DNA from: Micrasema longulum
Lineage: Eukaryota > Arthropoda > Insecta > Trichoptera > Brachycentridae
Direction of reading: 5' to 3'
Length of the DNA stretch: 64,000 nucleotides
Assembly (NCBI GenBank): GCA_022494885.1
Contig: JAGVSM010004885.1
Coordinates: 1 to 64,000 of the forward strand
Within the stretch, counting starts at the first letter, position 1. The number at the start of each line of letters is the position of its first letter. The position numbers were made by a program, and so were the translations under genes. The notes under the pieces were generated by a model, which was not told where the DNA came from, did no database searches, and saw only the letters and a program-made list of their open reading frames with translations. Below, piece after piece: positions 42,180-53,849 of this stretch.

Positions 42180-42750
42180 CAATGTCTAGCAGCAGTCTCC
42201 TGCAATGGTCTCTTCTTGCTAAATTATTACTAGTTAACCTCCAACGCTCATTATGTGTAAAGGATCTAGGTGTCTTCCATGATATTAAATTACTTTCCGA
42301 CGCCCATGTTGACAGCATCATAAAAAAGTCATCGCGTGCGCTTGGCTTTGTTATGCGTAGTTCTACGTCGTTCACTATGGCAAAGACACTAAATATCCTT
42401 TACTGTACATTAATGCGAAGCAACTTAGAATATGCATAACAAATACGGAATCCTATGTACAATGTGCAAATATCACGCATTGAAAATATTTATAAAAAAA
42501 TCGTAAAGTTCACGTGTTTCCGGTTGAAACTTGAGTTTACATCCGATCAATATATTCATATATGTAAAAAACATCACCTATTGCCTCTGCAAAAACGTCG
42601 TGAAATAGCGGATATAATTTATTTACTAAAAATTGCCTCTGTTTCAATTGACTGTCCTGAACTACTATGCAAACTTTCTATCAATGTTTCTTCCAAAGTT
42701 ATAAGAAATAACCCTTCTTTTTTACATACCTCTTGTTTCATCTAATTAAA
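42180..42750 (+). pseudogene. LINE RT thumb and C-terminus
   Basis: Frame 42182-42439: CVKDLGVFHDIKLLSDAHVD, SSRALGFVMRSS, LNILYCTLMRSNLEYA; a stop, QIRNP, then 42455-42745: ISRIENIYKKIVKFTCF, HHLLPLQKRREIADIIYLLK, IDCPELLCKLSINV, VIRNNPSFLHTSCF. This is the region after FADD to the C-terminus of a jockey/I-like LINE with only one in-frame stop. Truncated upstream near 42180. Confidence 0.87.
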
Positions 42751-42759
42751 GGCAAAATT

Positions 42760-42860
42760 CATATTTATTTATTTTATTTATTAAGGAAAAACAACATTTG
42801 TTATGTAAAAATACAAAATATAAAAAATAGTACAGACACAGTAATAGTAGAACTTTTAAT
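42760..42860 (-). repeat. LINE 3'-UTR-like repeat
   Basis: TTATTTATTAAGGAAAAACA and ATACAAAATATAAAAAATAG are shared with 13930-14060. It lies tail to tail with the preceding LINE. Confidence 0.5.
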
Positions 42861-45029
42861 AATTTTAATGTAATAAATAAATCATTAAACATAGATTTAT
42901 TTGCAAATAATCTTAATGACGTACGGCGTTTGCTTTCAAAATAATTCGTAGTATTTTTTCTTTTCTTTTGGATTTACATTAAATTACTATTCATTTAATG
43001 TTAGAGAATCATTTTTAACTTGCTGTGATGCTACTTGTGAAAACTTGTAATTGGCTTATTTGTTATTTGTTTGGTTATATAAATATAAGATAATTATAGC
43101 TGTTGGTTATCCAAATAAATAAATAAACTTTTCATATAGTTTTATAACTCTAAGTGATCTATAATTTATCTTAAATTGGATATTTGTGTATTTAATTTTT
43201 TTTTTTTTTAAATTTTATTTTCTGGAGTAGGGAAATAATGACTTATATTGTTCACAAAAAAATGAATTAAAAGGCGTAAAATATGATACAAAAATGTTTC
43301 TAATCTTTTGTAATGGCATAATTTTTTATTTTTTTTTTAAATTGAAAACGGTTAACTTTAAGAATTGAGTTTTACTAAAATACCTTAAAATTGTAAAATA
43401 GGGCGCAGGTGACGCATAGCTTTTAGTAAAAACATGTTTTTTTTCTTTGTTTCTTTTTTTATATTTTGTATGTGCAACTGTTCAAAACATACAGGATGTA
43501 AAATAATATTATGTTAATACGTTTTATTGTGAGTTAACAAAAATCAAAACACATTTATATTATTATGTGCATTTGAGAAAGCTATTAAGAGATGTTACCT
43601 TTGTAATTATTTAAGCCATCGGCAAAACTTAACAACAAGAAAATGAAAAGTAAAAAATAAAAACTATTATAATATTAACATTTGACCAGATGGATCATAA
43701 CTGAATGAAAGCAAATACAAAGTGCTTTTATCTAATTTTACCAGGTATTTTGAAAGCATAAGTAATATTTACGAGCAATTCTTAATTACTGTTAGGTCAT
43801 TTTAATCATTGAAGTAAATTTTGCGAGCATTCACAGCGAAATCAGATTATGGATCCACAAATCAAAAGAAAGCCCTCCCACTTAGAAAGTGTTGTAACAT
43901 AAATTATGAGTGAAATATAACACAATGGCAGTTCTATTGTCATTCAATATTAGGTAAATACAGATCAAAGTAACTTGATACAATATTTAGATTTTACAAC
44001 ATTCAAACAGTCACTTTAATAAAGTAATCGATACTTGATTCTTAGTCAACATTTATGTCAGAATTATTTATAACTCGAATAAATAAACAATTTAAAATAA
44101 AAGATAAATTGAATCCAGAGTTTTTTTTTGTTTCTTTCTTGAAATGGCAATTTGATACCACAACAAGTATGTTCGTTCATTCATTTATTCTAACTTCAAA
44201 TGAAGTTAAAGAAAATATAAAGTAGGCTCCTATATAAAATGTACGAACGTCATAAAAATAGTTTTTAAATGTAATGTCATCCCTCAAATTATTTATGTTT
44301 TCCAAATTACGATATTCGGTACCGTTTTATTTTTTTATGAATTAAAGAATGGAAAATAATCGAAATAAATTTATTTTGTAATGTAATTATTTGAGTGCAA
44401 TTCACGATGTTATATATATTTGTACATTCAATATTTTATGCAGAAATAAAATGAAGCATAAGTTAAACGTGGTATATAATATTTTGAAGACAAAGTTGTG
44501 TATAACATGATCGTTAATTAATTAATCAAGACAAAACAACCAAGATAAGCACTTATGTAGTTAAATAAAATACTTATCTGTACTGTAATTAAGTACTGTA
44601 ATTAAGTTTTTTTATAAAGAAAACTCAGATCATACAAAACTCAACTTTGACGTTTAACCACGTGACCACGATAAACTATTCCACTGTGATCGGTCAAGTT
44701 GGTCAAGGACTATTTACCGTCGTGATAAACATCTGTGATTGAGCTACTGGAGGCTCTTTGTAAACGCTATGATATATGCCATGACTAGGGAGAGAATTGA
44801 TGATTTTTCGTTAGCAAAAAAATACTAGTATGTGAAAGTAGACATCAACATTCACGTGTAGGCGGTGTAGGCACTCGGGGACATTAACTTTTACTGTAAT
44901 CTCAATGGGTAATGATAATATTTTTACCGTGTAATCTAATAACATCTCTTCGAACTGACGTTGTTTCATGAATCTTAAATGATTGAATTTATCTTTGAAT
45001 CGTATGTCAAACTACAAGTAATTTGAGAA
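42861..45029. other. Longest unannotatable stretch
   Basis: Very AT-rich. No coding motif, tRNA-like box, shared repeat or inverted terminus was recognised in over 2 kb. Confidence 0.45.
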
Positions 45030-45370
45030 CAGTTGGTATCTGTATATCAATGTTCCGATCCACCGGTTGCGAAATAATAATGTGCTGTTCCTCGATCAAC
45101 ACAGCACAAACTATGGCTTGCATGCACCAATGTCCCGATTGTGTCGTATTGTAAACTCGAGATAAGATCTGGACTTTTTTGGTGTAAGTCGATATAGTTT
45201 TAAAAATTCATTAAGATAGACCGGATCTTGTCTTGAGGTAGTATTTTTTTTTTTATAATAACTTTAATTTTATTTAGTTGTATTTTATTATTAGTGCCTG
45301 AATATGTTATAAGAAATTGTTTTTACCATCGTTAGAATGGACTGCATAAGTCCGTCAAATAAATAAATAA
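45030..45370 (+). pseudogene. LINE C-terminus, RDLDFFG-type family
   Basis: Plus-strand reading follows the same protein as 51988-52495: NVPIHRLRNNNVLFLDQHST, YGLHAPMSRLCRI-like, then DLDFFGVSR, and the 3' UTR GTCTTGAGGTAGTA to CATAAGTCCGTCAAATAAAT. Frame changes break it. The UTR is collinear with 51988-52140 and 56930-57515. Confidence 0.75.
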
Positions 45371-45375
45371 ATATT

Positions 45376-45451
45376 ACAGGTATCTGGTACAGGCACAGGT
45401 ATCTGGTACAGGTACAGGTATCTGATACAGGTACAGATATCTGGTACAGGT
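45376..45451 (+). repeat. Minisatellite, 4 x 19 bp
   Basis: Four contiguous units of ACAGGTATCTGGTACAGGT with one substitution in most units. It directly follows the A-rich tail of the LINE, so it may have grown from that tail. Confidence 0.95.
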
Positions 45452-46195
45452 ACACTCAACACTACACATTAGCACTAAAAAAAAAAAGTCACGAAAACCT
45501 CCTTACAAAATGTGAACGCCTGAAATGTAAATCTAATAATTGGTACCAAAAGTAATAAAACATGTTTTATACAATAATAAGAACTATAATTTAGTTGGTA
45601 TTTTTTTATTTTTTGATTTCAACAAACATTATTTTAATTTATTAATTTAATGTTCGTTGAGTTCACATCGACAAAACGTCGTCAGATTAGGGTGATTCCA
45701 AAAGAAAATATAAAACTAATTATTCATGGATGGCGCTTGTCCTATTTTTTTGTTTTATACATCATTTTGTGAAAAGGACTGAAATTATACTGTTATGGTA
45801 TTTGTGACAATCAATATAGTGTAATGTTTCCGCTAACCAAGTTTTGTAAAATTTCCATTGAAAATAAAAATAAAAATAGCATTTTTCAATAAAAAATGAT
45901 AAAAGCGCCATGCATAAATAATTAGTTTCATATTTTCGTCTAGAATCACATTAAACGCCATATACCACCACGGTGATGAGGAATGAGGGAGGAGGGGCGT
46001 AGAGAGAGAATGACTTATGTGATGGAGGAAGAAGAGGGGAGAGGTATGTTACGGGGCGAAAATGGAAATTAAAAGAAAATAAACTAAATATGAAAAAAAA
46101 AAATGTATCGTATAAATCAGGTAAATAAATCATTGCAAAAAATTAGCTATCAGTCTAAAGTTCAAACAACATACATTTGAATCACGTATATTAAT
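45452..46195. other. AT-rich DNA, nothing recognised
   Basis: A purine-rich tract GAGGGAGGAGGGG lies near 45983. Nothing else. Confidence 0.35.
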
Positions 46196-46334
46196 TTGGC
46201 GGCTTCGTGGTGTAATGATCAGCGCGTTTGCCTACCATGCAAGAGGTCTCGGGTTCCATTCCCGACATGGTTAACATGAAAAATTTATTGAAAGGGGTGG
46301 TTTTACACTAGAATATTTGGAAAAGTGGAAAATA
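46196..46334 (+). mobile_element. SINE S4 head
   Basis: GGCGGCTTCGTGGTGTAATG (A box), GGTTCCATTCC B box, GACATGGTTAACATGAAAAA, GGTTTTACACTAGAATATTT. It is cut by an S3 copy at about 46335. Confidence 0.75.
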
Positions 46335-46470
46335 GGATATGGAAGAGTATAGAAGGAAGTTATAAAAAAATTCACCCGGACCAACTGAGGGAAAAAACTT
46401 TCTTGGATTTCTTTCCACAATCCACGACGCCAGTTTCACAGTTGATCGTCTAACCAACTGCGCCACTTTA
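46335..46470 (-). mobile_element. SINE S3, truncated copy
   Basis: Minus strand: GTGGCGCAGTTGGTTAGACG, a damaged B box, CCAAGAAAGTTTTTTCCCTC, CAGTTGGTCCGGGTG, ending in TTCCTTCTATACTC. The AAGCCTC end is missing. Confidence 0.75.
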
Positions 46471-46589
46471 TTTATGTTATAGTTGTTTTTTTTTTTAATG
46501 TTTATTTGTCATTTATTTATTTAAATGTACAATACAGCTCTGCTGCCAATTACAATAAACATATATAATTATTCAAAATTGGTGGTTGC

Positions 46590-47340
46590 CTAGTCAACAA
46601 CCACAGATTTGCAGATGATACTACATTACTTGCTAAAGACGAGCTGGAAATAGCAGATATATTGGCTCGGGAAGCAGAAGAAAATCGGAAATTTGGGTTG
46701 GAAATAAACAAAACTAAAACGAAACGCATGATTGTTGACAGAGCCATTATGCTACTTACATCAAGTAGACTCCAAGACCTTGAAAAAGTTCAAGATTTTG
46801 TTTATTAAGGCTCATCAATCTCTGCAAGTGGTGCATGCACATCAGAAATTAAAAGACGTATCCTAATCGCAAAAAATGCCATGACTCGACTGACTAAAAT
46901 TCGGCAACATTGGGGGTACCTCGAAGGAAACTTAAATGTTCATAGTGCGTACGCTTGTGTTCCCAATATACTTATATGGCGCAGAAATGTGGACAGTTAA
47001 AACACGTGAGCATGAGAGAATATGTGTGGTGTGGTGTTGGCGTCAAATGCTGAGAATAACATGGACAGCCATTAGAACAAATGTCTCCATATTGGAGGAA
47101 CTCAACGTAAAAGTTCGCCTATTGGCCATATTATTATGTTGCCAACGTATTCTGCAGTTTTTCGGACACATACCTAGACGTGACCCAAAAAATCTGGAGA
47201 AAATAATAATCACGGGCAGTGTGCCAGGACGAAGAAGTAGAGGCAGAGCTGCAACTCGATGGATCGACCAGGAGAAAACAACGTCACGGGTGACCCTATA
47301 TGGAGCTGTGGAGAGGGCGCAGAGCCGTGAAGAGTAGAGA
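46590..47340 (+). pseudogene. LINE RT with FADD box and complete tail, RTE-like
   Basis: HRFADDTTLLAKDELEIADI (catalytic FADD), AREAEENRKFGLEINKTKTK, SSRLQDLEKVQDFVY then a stop, GSSISASGACTSEIKRRI, AKNAMTRLTKI, then frame 46936-47337: TLVFPIYLYGAEMWTVKTRE, VWCWRQMLRITWTAIRTNVS, LQFFGHIPRRDP, GSVPGRRSRGRAATRWIDQ. All motifs after the RT palm are present in order with one stop and one frame change. A short relative lies at 28480-28570. Confidence 0.9.
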
Positions 47341-47429
47341 CGCTTTGTCAATTGATTGACTTGTGAGAGTACCAATGATTACGACCCTCAGAACTAAGGA
47401 ACGACAGAAAAGAAGAAAATATTATTTTA

Positions 47430-47690
47430 TTCTGAATTCATAAGGGTAGAGGTCAGTGCTTTAGAAGCTCATGATGTCACTGTGACCTGTGAAGATTTAT
47501 TGTGACGGGTCCCCGTTCTCGCTCTCCAACCTTAGGTCTATAAAGATCCTGGCTACTGTGTGGAAAGCGGCAGTTCTCATTTTGCTAAATCTTCCCTTTC
47601 AAGCCCAAATCCGTAAAGTACCGGGCTAGTAGGAAGGGGGCGATCTCTTTAATATCCTCAGGTTTAACCAGTGAAGAAACAATGGTAAAT
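47430..47690 (-). mobile_element. LINE 3' UTR, R1/I-like family
   Basis: GAGGTCAGTGCTTTAGAAGC, TCACTGTGACCTGTGAAGAT and CTGGCTACTGTGTGGAAAGC match 19738-19960 in the same orientation. Weak C-terminal coding may remain at the right side. Confidence 0.75.
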
Positions 47691-47734
47691 AAATACAAAT
47701 AAGGCACTAATACATATTATGATACATGGTTAGA

Positions 47735-47990
47735 GACGAACAATCTAAAACTGGTAATCCCAGCATGGAAAAGACCCACCTCTCTGTGGGCCGTTCAAAA
47801 GACCAATCATTCTCCCTATCGGCATCATCAACGGTAAATTTGTTCTGCATTCAGATAGAAGAAATGCGCTATGTTGCCTAGCTCTTAAATAGTGGTTCGA
47901 TACATATAATTTTATGCGCTCTAAAATTTTGGGATAATAAATGAATTCAGAAGTTTAAAGGCCATCATAAGTAAGGCGATGCTCCTTCTG
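47735..47990 (-). pseudogene. LINE C-terminus
   Basis: Minus strand: NHYLRARQHSAFLLSECRTN, LPLMMPIGRMIGLLNGPQRG. It resembles the 1495-1761 tail (LRQRQHRLF, YRTNLPIVMPIGG). Short, broken. Confidence 0.7.
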
Positions 47991-48009
47991 GCCCACAAAC
48001 TTGTGATAC

Positions 48010-48110
48010 CAATATGTAATTGTACCCCAACTCACCACAAGGCTTTTGATCTTATTGAGTTTGGGATACGTTTATATTTTACGTAATATAGTTTATACAA
48101 ACAAAGTTGA
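48010..48110 (+). repeat. LINE 3' UTR fragment shared with 59790-59890
   Basis: TACCCCAACTCACCACAAGG and TTGAGTTTGGGATACG match the end of the LINE at 59440-59925. Confidence 0.6.
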
Positions 48111-48284
48111 TTTACAGCTTGCCCACCACGTATCGCTTATCGCATCTGAGGACTTAGGTGTCCTTGACGAAGCCCGCATACAAGGAAAAAATATTCGTTG
48201 CTGAATGAAATAGGCCGCCCGAAGAAGCTCCCTGTAATCTGGTTGAAAGAAGGTAATCCAGAAGTACCTACATGATATGTACTT

Positions 48285-48835
48285 TAATTGATTAAGGAAA
48301 AGAGGGAGGTGAATTCTTCCCCAACTGGAATAGACTCGTTCGACTCTTTCACAACACGGACTATCTCTTGTTCTAGTAACGAGAGAACCCTTTTAATACC
48401 CTGTCATTGCTCTAATTTTCTTGCCTCTTCTTTCACAGTAGTAGCCGCTCAATTGTGGAATAATCTACCCACTAATGTTAGAGACGCCCCTTCTTTATTA
48501 ACATTTAAATCAAGATTGAAATGTCACTTTCCAAATATTTAAATTGTTCTTCTTCTTCTTTTCTTCCCATCCCCTCTCCTCTCTTCATGGTATAGTGTTA
48601 AATTTTTATATTCGTTGTAAAGTGTTAATTTTGTAAAAATGTTTTATTTTGTTAATCTTTGTTTGTAATTTTTTTGTATAAAATTGTAAGATTCAATGTG
48701 TCGATGTATTTGTAATTTTCTCAAACTGAACGGTTTGGGTAGGTAGAAAGAAATTTCCTTAAGGCAATATGCCCGACCTTATATGTATGTATATATATAT
48801 TGTATAAGTATATAAAGTGTTAAATAAATATACAT
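48285..48835 (+). pseudogene. Jockey/I-like LINE C-terminal end with 3' UTR
   Basis: Frame 48288-48542 ends with VVAAQLWNNLPTNVRDAPSL and LTFKSRLKCHFPNI, close in layout to ARLWNHLPSTIKDV...KSRLKKH of 22885-23434. The 3' UTR contains GAAAGAAATTTCCTTAAGGC and ends in TTAAATAAATA. Truncated upstream near 48280. Confidence 0.82.
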
Positions 48836-49504
48836 GCACAAGCTAATTTCGTTATTTTTCCCTGAAAATTTCTAATTTAGTTTCTTTTACTCAATTTAAT
48901 AACTATTTTGTCACATTGAGGTCAACATTATAATTTTTGAAATTCGCAGTGAAATCCGGAAATAAATTCGTTGTTGAATAAAATATAAAGACCTCTTTCT
49001 TAGTAGTTTACGAGCGCGAGCTTGGAAAAGTAAATTTTGCATATTCGCCGATACTAGTAAAGTTGTCAAACACTCGCGTAAACTCAACCAATTAGTTACC
49101 TCTTACGATATTCATGGTTTTCTCTGGAGTTTAAGCTTAGTCTGTTCAGTGAATTCTTCTAATGATGGTAACAAGGAAACGTAAAGTCTGACCGTTAGAT
49201 TTATGCATACATTATTGCTTTGACCGCTTATGTAATGGAGCTATGTAGCCAGACAACAGTCGATTATGTAGTCTAAAGGCTGTTTTACATTGGGCATAAA
49301 ATGGTACGAGATCTTATTTAATTTTTTGATCACTAATTATTGTGCCAAATCATGGGCCATTTTATTAGCTGTATTACATTGGGTAGTTTCTTGCTCGTGA
49401 ACATGCGCAGTATATAGATGATTGCGGCGCGATTACAGATTACGGGCAGTTTGACATTTGTCAGTTCACAAATTGACCTATCCAGTGATGACGCCGTTAC
49501 TGAC
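48836..49504. other. AT-rich DNA, nothing recognised
   Basis: No assignable signal. Confidence 0.3.
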
Positions 49505-49670
49505 AACTACTAGTACTACTATCATCACGCCATTTTCCTTTAGGGGTAAGCAGAGAGAAAAGACCTCCACACACGTCTATCCTGGCATATATTCCTAGCT
49601 TCTTCCACATTCATACATCTTGTCATTCATGCCTTTCGGTTCTGTCTGCTTTTGACAGGACCAGACTTAA
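49505..49670 (-). mobile_element. LINE 3' end, same family as 40550-41805
   Basis: ATCACGCCATTTTCCTTTAG, GTAAGCAGAGAGAAAAGACC, TTCCACATTCATACATCTTG match 40560-40680. Only the last 40 codons and a triplet tail remain. Confidence 0.8.
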
Positions 49671-49679
49671 GATTTTGGT

Positions 49680-50150
49680 TCTCTGTTTATGATAGTCTCC
49701 ATCTAACATGGCACAGCCTGTTCTAAGATGGAGATTTTCTATCTTTAGAGCATAAGTAGTCCAATACTTATAAAACAATAACATAAAAAAGAAAAACTAT
49801 AACTAATTAATCATAAATGCATACCTAATCAAATGTAAGAAATTAAAAACCGTTATTATACAAATATAAAGTGTATATATGAGCCAAGAATACATGTTAC
49901 TTAAACATATATAATATGGTATAATATATAATAAAACAAATATAAAGCAATGAAATACATAACAATATAAATAATATGTGCACCAATTATATAAAGTACT
50001 ACGTTTTTTGATTTGCATATATTTTTCAAAAAAATCTCTCGTTCACTATTTATATGTGCAGTTATTTTTATTTTAAAATTTGTTTCGCATTTTGAGTCTT
50101 TTATATTTGGCAATAAATGATTAAATATTTTTGGAGCAATAACATTGTAT
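49680..50150 (-). pseudogene. LINE 3' end with conserved UTR hairpin, copy 1
   Basis: The minus strand gives VIAPKIFNHLLPNIKDSKCE, TNFKIKITAHINSERE, the usual FNxLPxxIK ending of CR1/jockey-like LINEs. The 3' UTR carries TCTCCATCT (49696-49704) and AGATGGAGA (49726-49734), a 9-bp perfect stem also intact in the copy at 56550-56905. Confidence 0.75.
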
Positions 50151-50159
50151 TGTTATTTA

Positions 50160-50405
50160 TCTATATTAATCGGTTATGTTTTTTATGATTATTTTAGTTT
50201 TTTACTGTTTATTATGCTAATGATAATTAGATTAATTGGAAGAATGACGTTTTTTATTGTTATTATTATGTTAACTTTGTTAAATAGCTAATCTTGGGCA
50301 TGTTTCACATTTTGTTAAATGTTTCCCTCGGCACGGGACACCCCAGTGAAAGAACATTATTCTGTATAAAAAAGAATACAAACAATGTAGAAGTATAAAT
50401 AAATA
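50160..50405 (+). repeat. Repeat H copy
   Basis: GGTTATGTTTTTTATGATTA, CCCTCGGCACGGGACACCCC and CATTATTCTGTATAAAAAAG, collinear with 36000-36235 but with about 30 extra bases before the core. Confidence 0.7.
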
Positions 50406-50949
50406 AAATAAAAAATAAACATAAAAGAAGAAGCAGGAACAAATAAGACCGAGGATAAATACAATAATTTTAATATGGTTTAAAATTGAAGTTGACAGTT
50501 AACAGCGTAACAGTGGGATGCGGGTGCAGATCATGGTTCAAATATTTGTTGAAAAATTGGACGCGTTCTATGTCTTTCAATTTCACCACAGTTTTTATCC
50601 AATTAGTGTATTTACGGCTCAATATTTATTGGAACAAATTATACACAAGATCTTGTACCATTTACTGACCAATGTAATGCGGGCTTAAAATGTCTCCAGC
50701 ACTGTCCGCAAAAAGCTTGACTTTAAGTAGGTCACATTCACCACAAGGGCTTGCAATTTGCATTCTGCATTATTATAGGTAACCGCAATATTTCGTATTT
50801 ACGCATTTATTGAACTAATGGGTGTGCATAAACAATACAGCAAAAAGAAAATTACCAAAATCGAAGACGAACCAATATGAAATATGTGAAAAAAAAAAAT
50901 TAAGTTCAGGCATTTTCAAAACGTTTCTGCGTCCGGGTGGATTTAAAAT
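50406..50949. other. Nothing recognised
   Basis: A 60-codon frame at 50486-50668 has no recognised motif. Confidence 0.3.
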
Positions 50950-51195
50950 TAAAATCTGGAAGTCTAGGCATTTATAGGGCTTATGACCTGTCTTTGGCTG
51001 GTTTAAGTGGCCACTTTGCGCATTGTGTAACATTCACCATTCTGCCCATGTTTGAACATCCACATTTCTTCAACTCTTCATCTGTTGACTTTTGTGAAGT
51101 AAAAAAGCTAAAACCATCACGTGGGTGATATTCATCCTGCCGAACCAATTCACCTACTAGGCAACGCCTGAAAACAATTTTCCAAGTTTAATATT
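50950..51195 (+). repeat. Repeat G copy
   Basis: GGAAGTCTAGGCATTTATAG, GTGGCCACTTTGCGCATTGT, TTCTTCAACTCTTCATCTGT, TAGGCAACGCCTGAAAACAA. It covers most of the unit except its first 30 bases. Confidence 0.8.
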
Positions 51196-51248
51196 TCTTC
51201 GTTTACCGGGTAGTTAGTTCAACAATAAGTTATCTTTGACGGTCTATA

Positions 51249-51651
51249 CACGGTGGTGCAGGGCCAGACTGCGAAATTTCAGAGAAATATTCCTCATGGT
51301 AAGCTTTAAAAAAGATCCTAATAAAAAAATCCAAGAAAGTGATTTTTTTATGATCTCAAAATGGAGTAAATTTTTAATTTCTCGAACAAGCATCCCTTCC
51401 GCCAACCCCAACCCCTCTCCGACAAAAAAAAAGCTATAAAAACCTATTTGACCGACCAAGTGATACGCACCAGACGCAGATAGGGGAAGCGGCTGGGTAG
51501 GAGAAGGGTATGGGTTTGTGGAGGGACTGCTTGTCCGAATTTTTTTTTATTACAAAAACGACTTTTTGAAAAAAAGTTATGAGGATTTTTTTAAAGCTTA
51601 CCATGAGAAATGTTCCTCTGAAGTTTCGCGGTCTGGTCCTGAAAAACCGTC
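51249..51651. mobile_element. Foldback MITE family A, full-length copy
   Basis: TA on both sides (51247-51248, 51652-51653). GCAGGGCCAGACTGCGAAAT on the left; TTTCGCGGTCTGGTCCTG on the right. The arms continue as a near-complete palindrome with CAAGCATCCCTTCC against GGGACTGCTTG. About 200 bp per arm. Confidence 0.85.
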
Positions 51652-51929
51652 TAAAGTAAAATGATTTATGTATAAAAATGTGTATATTTGTAAAAAAAAT
51701 TAATGTATCTTTGTCGATAACCTATATTTGAAAATGTGTAAGAAAAAAATTGAATGCATATTCTATTTTTCATACAGAAAACTTAATTTTACTTTGTAAA
51801 TAATAGAGTGAAAAGACGGTATTTTTGTTGAATCTGACAATATTATTTAACTTGTTTCCAATTTGAGTGAAGATACGTTCTGGTGTATTACTTTTTTCCG
51901 TTAATCGAATTGTGTAATAATCATCCTCT

Positions 51930-51990
51930 ACATGTCCACACTTGACAGTGCATAGGGCAGTATATTGGTATACTAATAGAGCGTATTTAT
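51930..51990 (-). mobile_element. SINE S4 3' part, split by a LINE
   Basis: CTTGACAGTGCATAGGGCAG and TATTGGTATACTAATAGAGC are the S4 3' end. The rest resumes at 52495 on the other side of the inserted LINE. Confidence 0.7.
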
Positions 51991-52495
51991 TTATTTATTA
52001 ACGGACTTGGTCCATTCTAAAATTGGCAAACACAACTTTTTATATACACTCAGGTACAATTGAAACAAAATACATTTAATGAAAATTAAAGCTAGGACAA
52101 AAAAGTTAAAAATAATTACTACCTCATGACAAGATATGGACGATTTTAGTGATTGTTTAAATCTAGAAAGACTTGCACCAAAAAAGTCCAGATCTCGTCT
52201 AGAGTTTGCAATGCGACACAATCGGGACATTGGTGCATGCAAGCTATGGTTTGTGTTGTTCTGATCAAGGAATAGCGTATTATTCTTTCGCAACCAGTGG
52301 ATCGTAACATTGAATGCCACTTGTTCCAGCAATGATGGTATACCAATGAAGCCATTTAGTAAATCAAACGTAAATATAGTCAATATTATTTCTACGTTTT
52401 TTTAGACTTCTTATTTTGACATTGACTCCATTTCTCCGTAAGTATAGTCTCCTGTCATGATGCCAATAAGTCATGCTTCTTTTCTTAGCAGACGA
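51988..52495 (-). pseudogene. LINE C-terminus inserted into SINE S4
   Basis: Open frame 51991-52383: GFIGIPSLLEQVAFNVTIHW, LRKNNTLFLDQNNTNHSL, HAPMSRLCRIANSRRDLDFF, GASLSRFKQSL. MSRLCR...DLDFFG is the C-terminal signature also seen in the 45030 and 57360 copies. The A-rich end (TTTATTTATTTATTAACGG on plus) is at 51988. Least damaged member of its family here. Confidence 0.85.
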
Positions 52496-52800
52496 TGTAC
52501 CTATATATTGATTATCTGTTACATGAAGGCAAGGTGATCTTACGTTTCAGGTGCCAGTCCAGAAGTATGAACTTTTGCGGTGTTGAATCACTTTTTTAAC
52601 TAATATTTCATGTCGACCTTCCCAAGAATAGAAGCCGAAACTAAAAGTATGGTTGGCAAACGCGCATGACACTATGAAGCGGACTTATTTCCGCTAGATT
52701 TAACTTGTTCAGAAAATTTATCTGAGAGTAGCTATGGTGACAAAATAATTCGTCCGAGATTCTGGTTCTATTTCACCCACAGAACTACACGCAGAAAACA
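52495..52800 (-). mobile_element. SINE S4 head, body and 5' extension
   Basis: TGTTACATGAAGGCAAGGTG, CAGGTGCCAGTCCAG (body reversed), a decayed tRNA-like head at 52600-52680, then GCGGACTTATTTCCGCTAGA and GAGATTCTGGTTCTATTTCA, the 5' extension found also at 38690-38770 and 63780-63905. Confidence 0.72.
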
Positions 52801-53849
52801 AATGACTGATGAATCATTCCAATTGTTTCACTATCGTTCGAAAGGAAAACAAGCAAATAATCTAAATCGCTTTGAGTGATTTCCACATTAAATTTGAAAT
52901 AATAAAAAAATATTGAAATAATTATTGACATAAATAATTTTGAAATACTTTTGAGAACAGAATCAAACTGCTAATTTATTTGCAAAATAATTTAAATCTA
53001 ATGCAATGCTCGATTTCGTTTGCTATTCAAATTATACTATCTTATCAAAGCATCTTTGCAATTTAGATTCAGCACAAAATGGTTGAATTCAGTTGATATA
53101 TTTAACAATGTGTAAGAGTTTCGTCAAAGACCTCATTCTATGTTCGGTAATTACTTCTTGAATTTATTGTTAGCGAACTTGCAATTTCAAGTGAATTTAT
53201 CTTCATCGGGTCATCAGTATTGTTGATCTAGTAATAATGAAATCCACTGCAATTTATGCTGGACTTCTGTCGTTGCACTAGAAGCATTGTGTAGATACGA
53301 GTACCTTTCTCATAATAAAACATGCATTTTGCAGCTCTAACGATATTTAGTTGCACCAAAAAATATAATTTTAAAAAATATTAAAGCTGAATAATTGCGA
53401 TTTTTAAATGGGCGTAATGGCTTAAAATACAACTACTGATTTACAGTATTTACCTAAGAGGCCTAGTTTTAAAATAATATTCTGAATTAGACATATTACT
53501 ACCGTTGTACCCAATTAAGTTTCTTAAAAAAAATAACACCCGTAAAAATTGAATTTACAATTTTCGGTGGAACTGATTTTGCCTTCTTAGAGATTACTTA
53601 ATTTTATTGCAAAAAAATATTATTATTCTCAAAGGGGTTTGGCAAAATACACTAGTTTTTGGCTGAATATTGCAAGTTCTTTGCAAATGTAGACACAAGA
53701 AGAAATTTTTTATATTTTTTATCGCTACCCAATTTCTAAAAACGAAACTTTAATTAAATCATAAAATACGAAATAAAAACATGTTTTTAGAGACGTTGCC
53801 AATTTTATGTTTTTTTCAGATTTTGATTTAAAAATTGTATTTAAGTGAA
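52801..53849. other. AT-rich DNA, nothing recognised
   Basis: No assignable signal in about 1 kb. Confidence 0.35.

Noticed and set aside
45376..45451. CRISPR-like array
   Set aside because: Units are contiguous without spacers; it is a tandem minisatellite in a eukaryotic sequence.
47043..47375. 110-codon minus-strand frame
   Set aside because: Antisense shadow of the LINE tail at 46936-47337.
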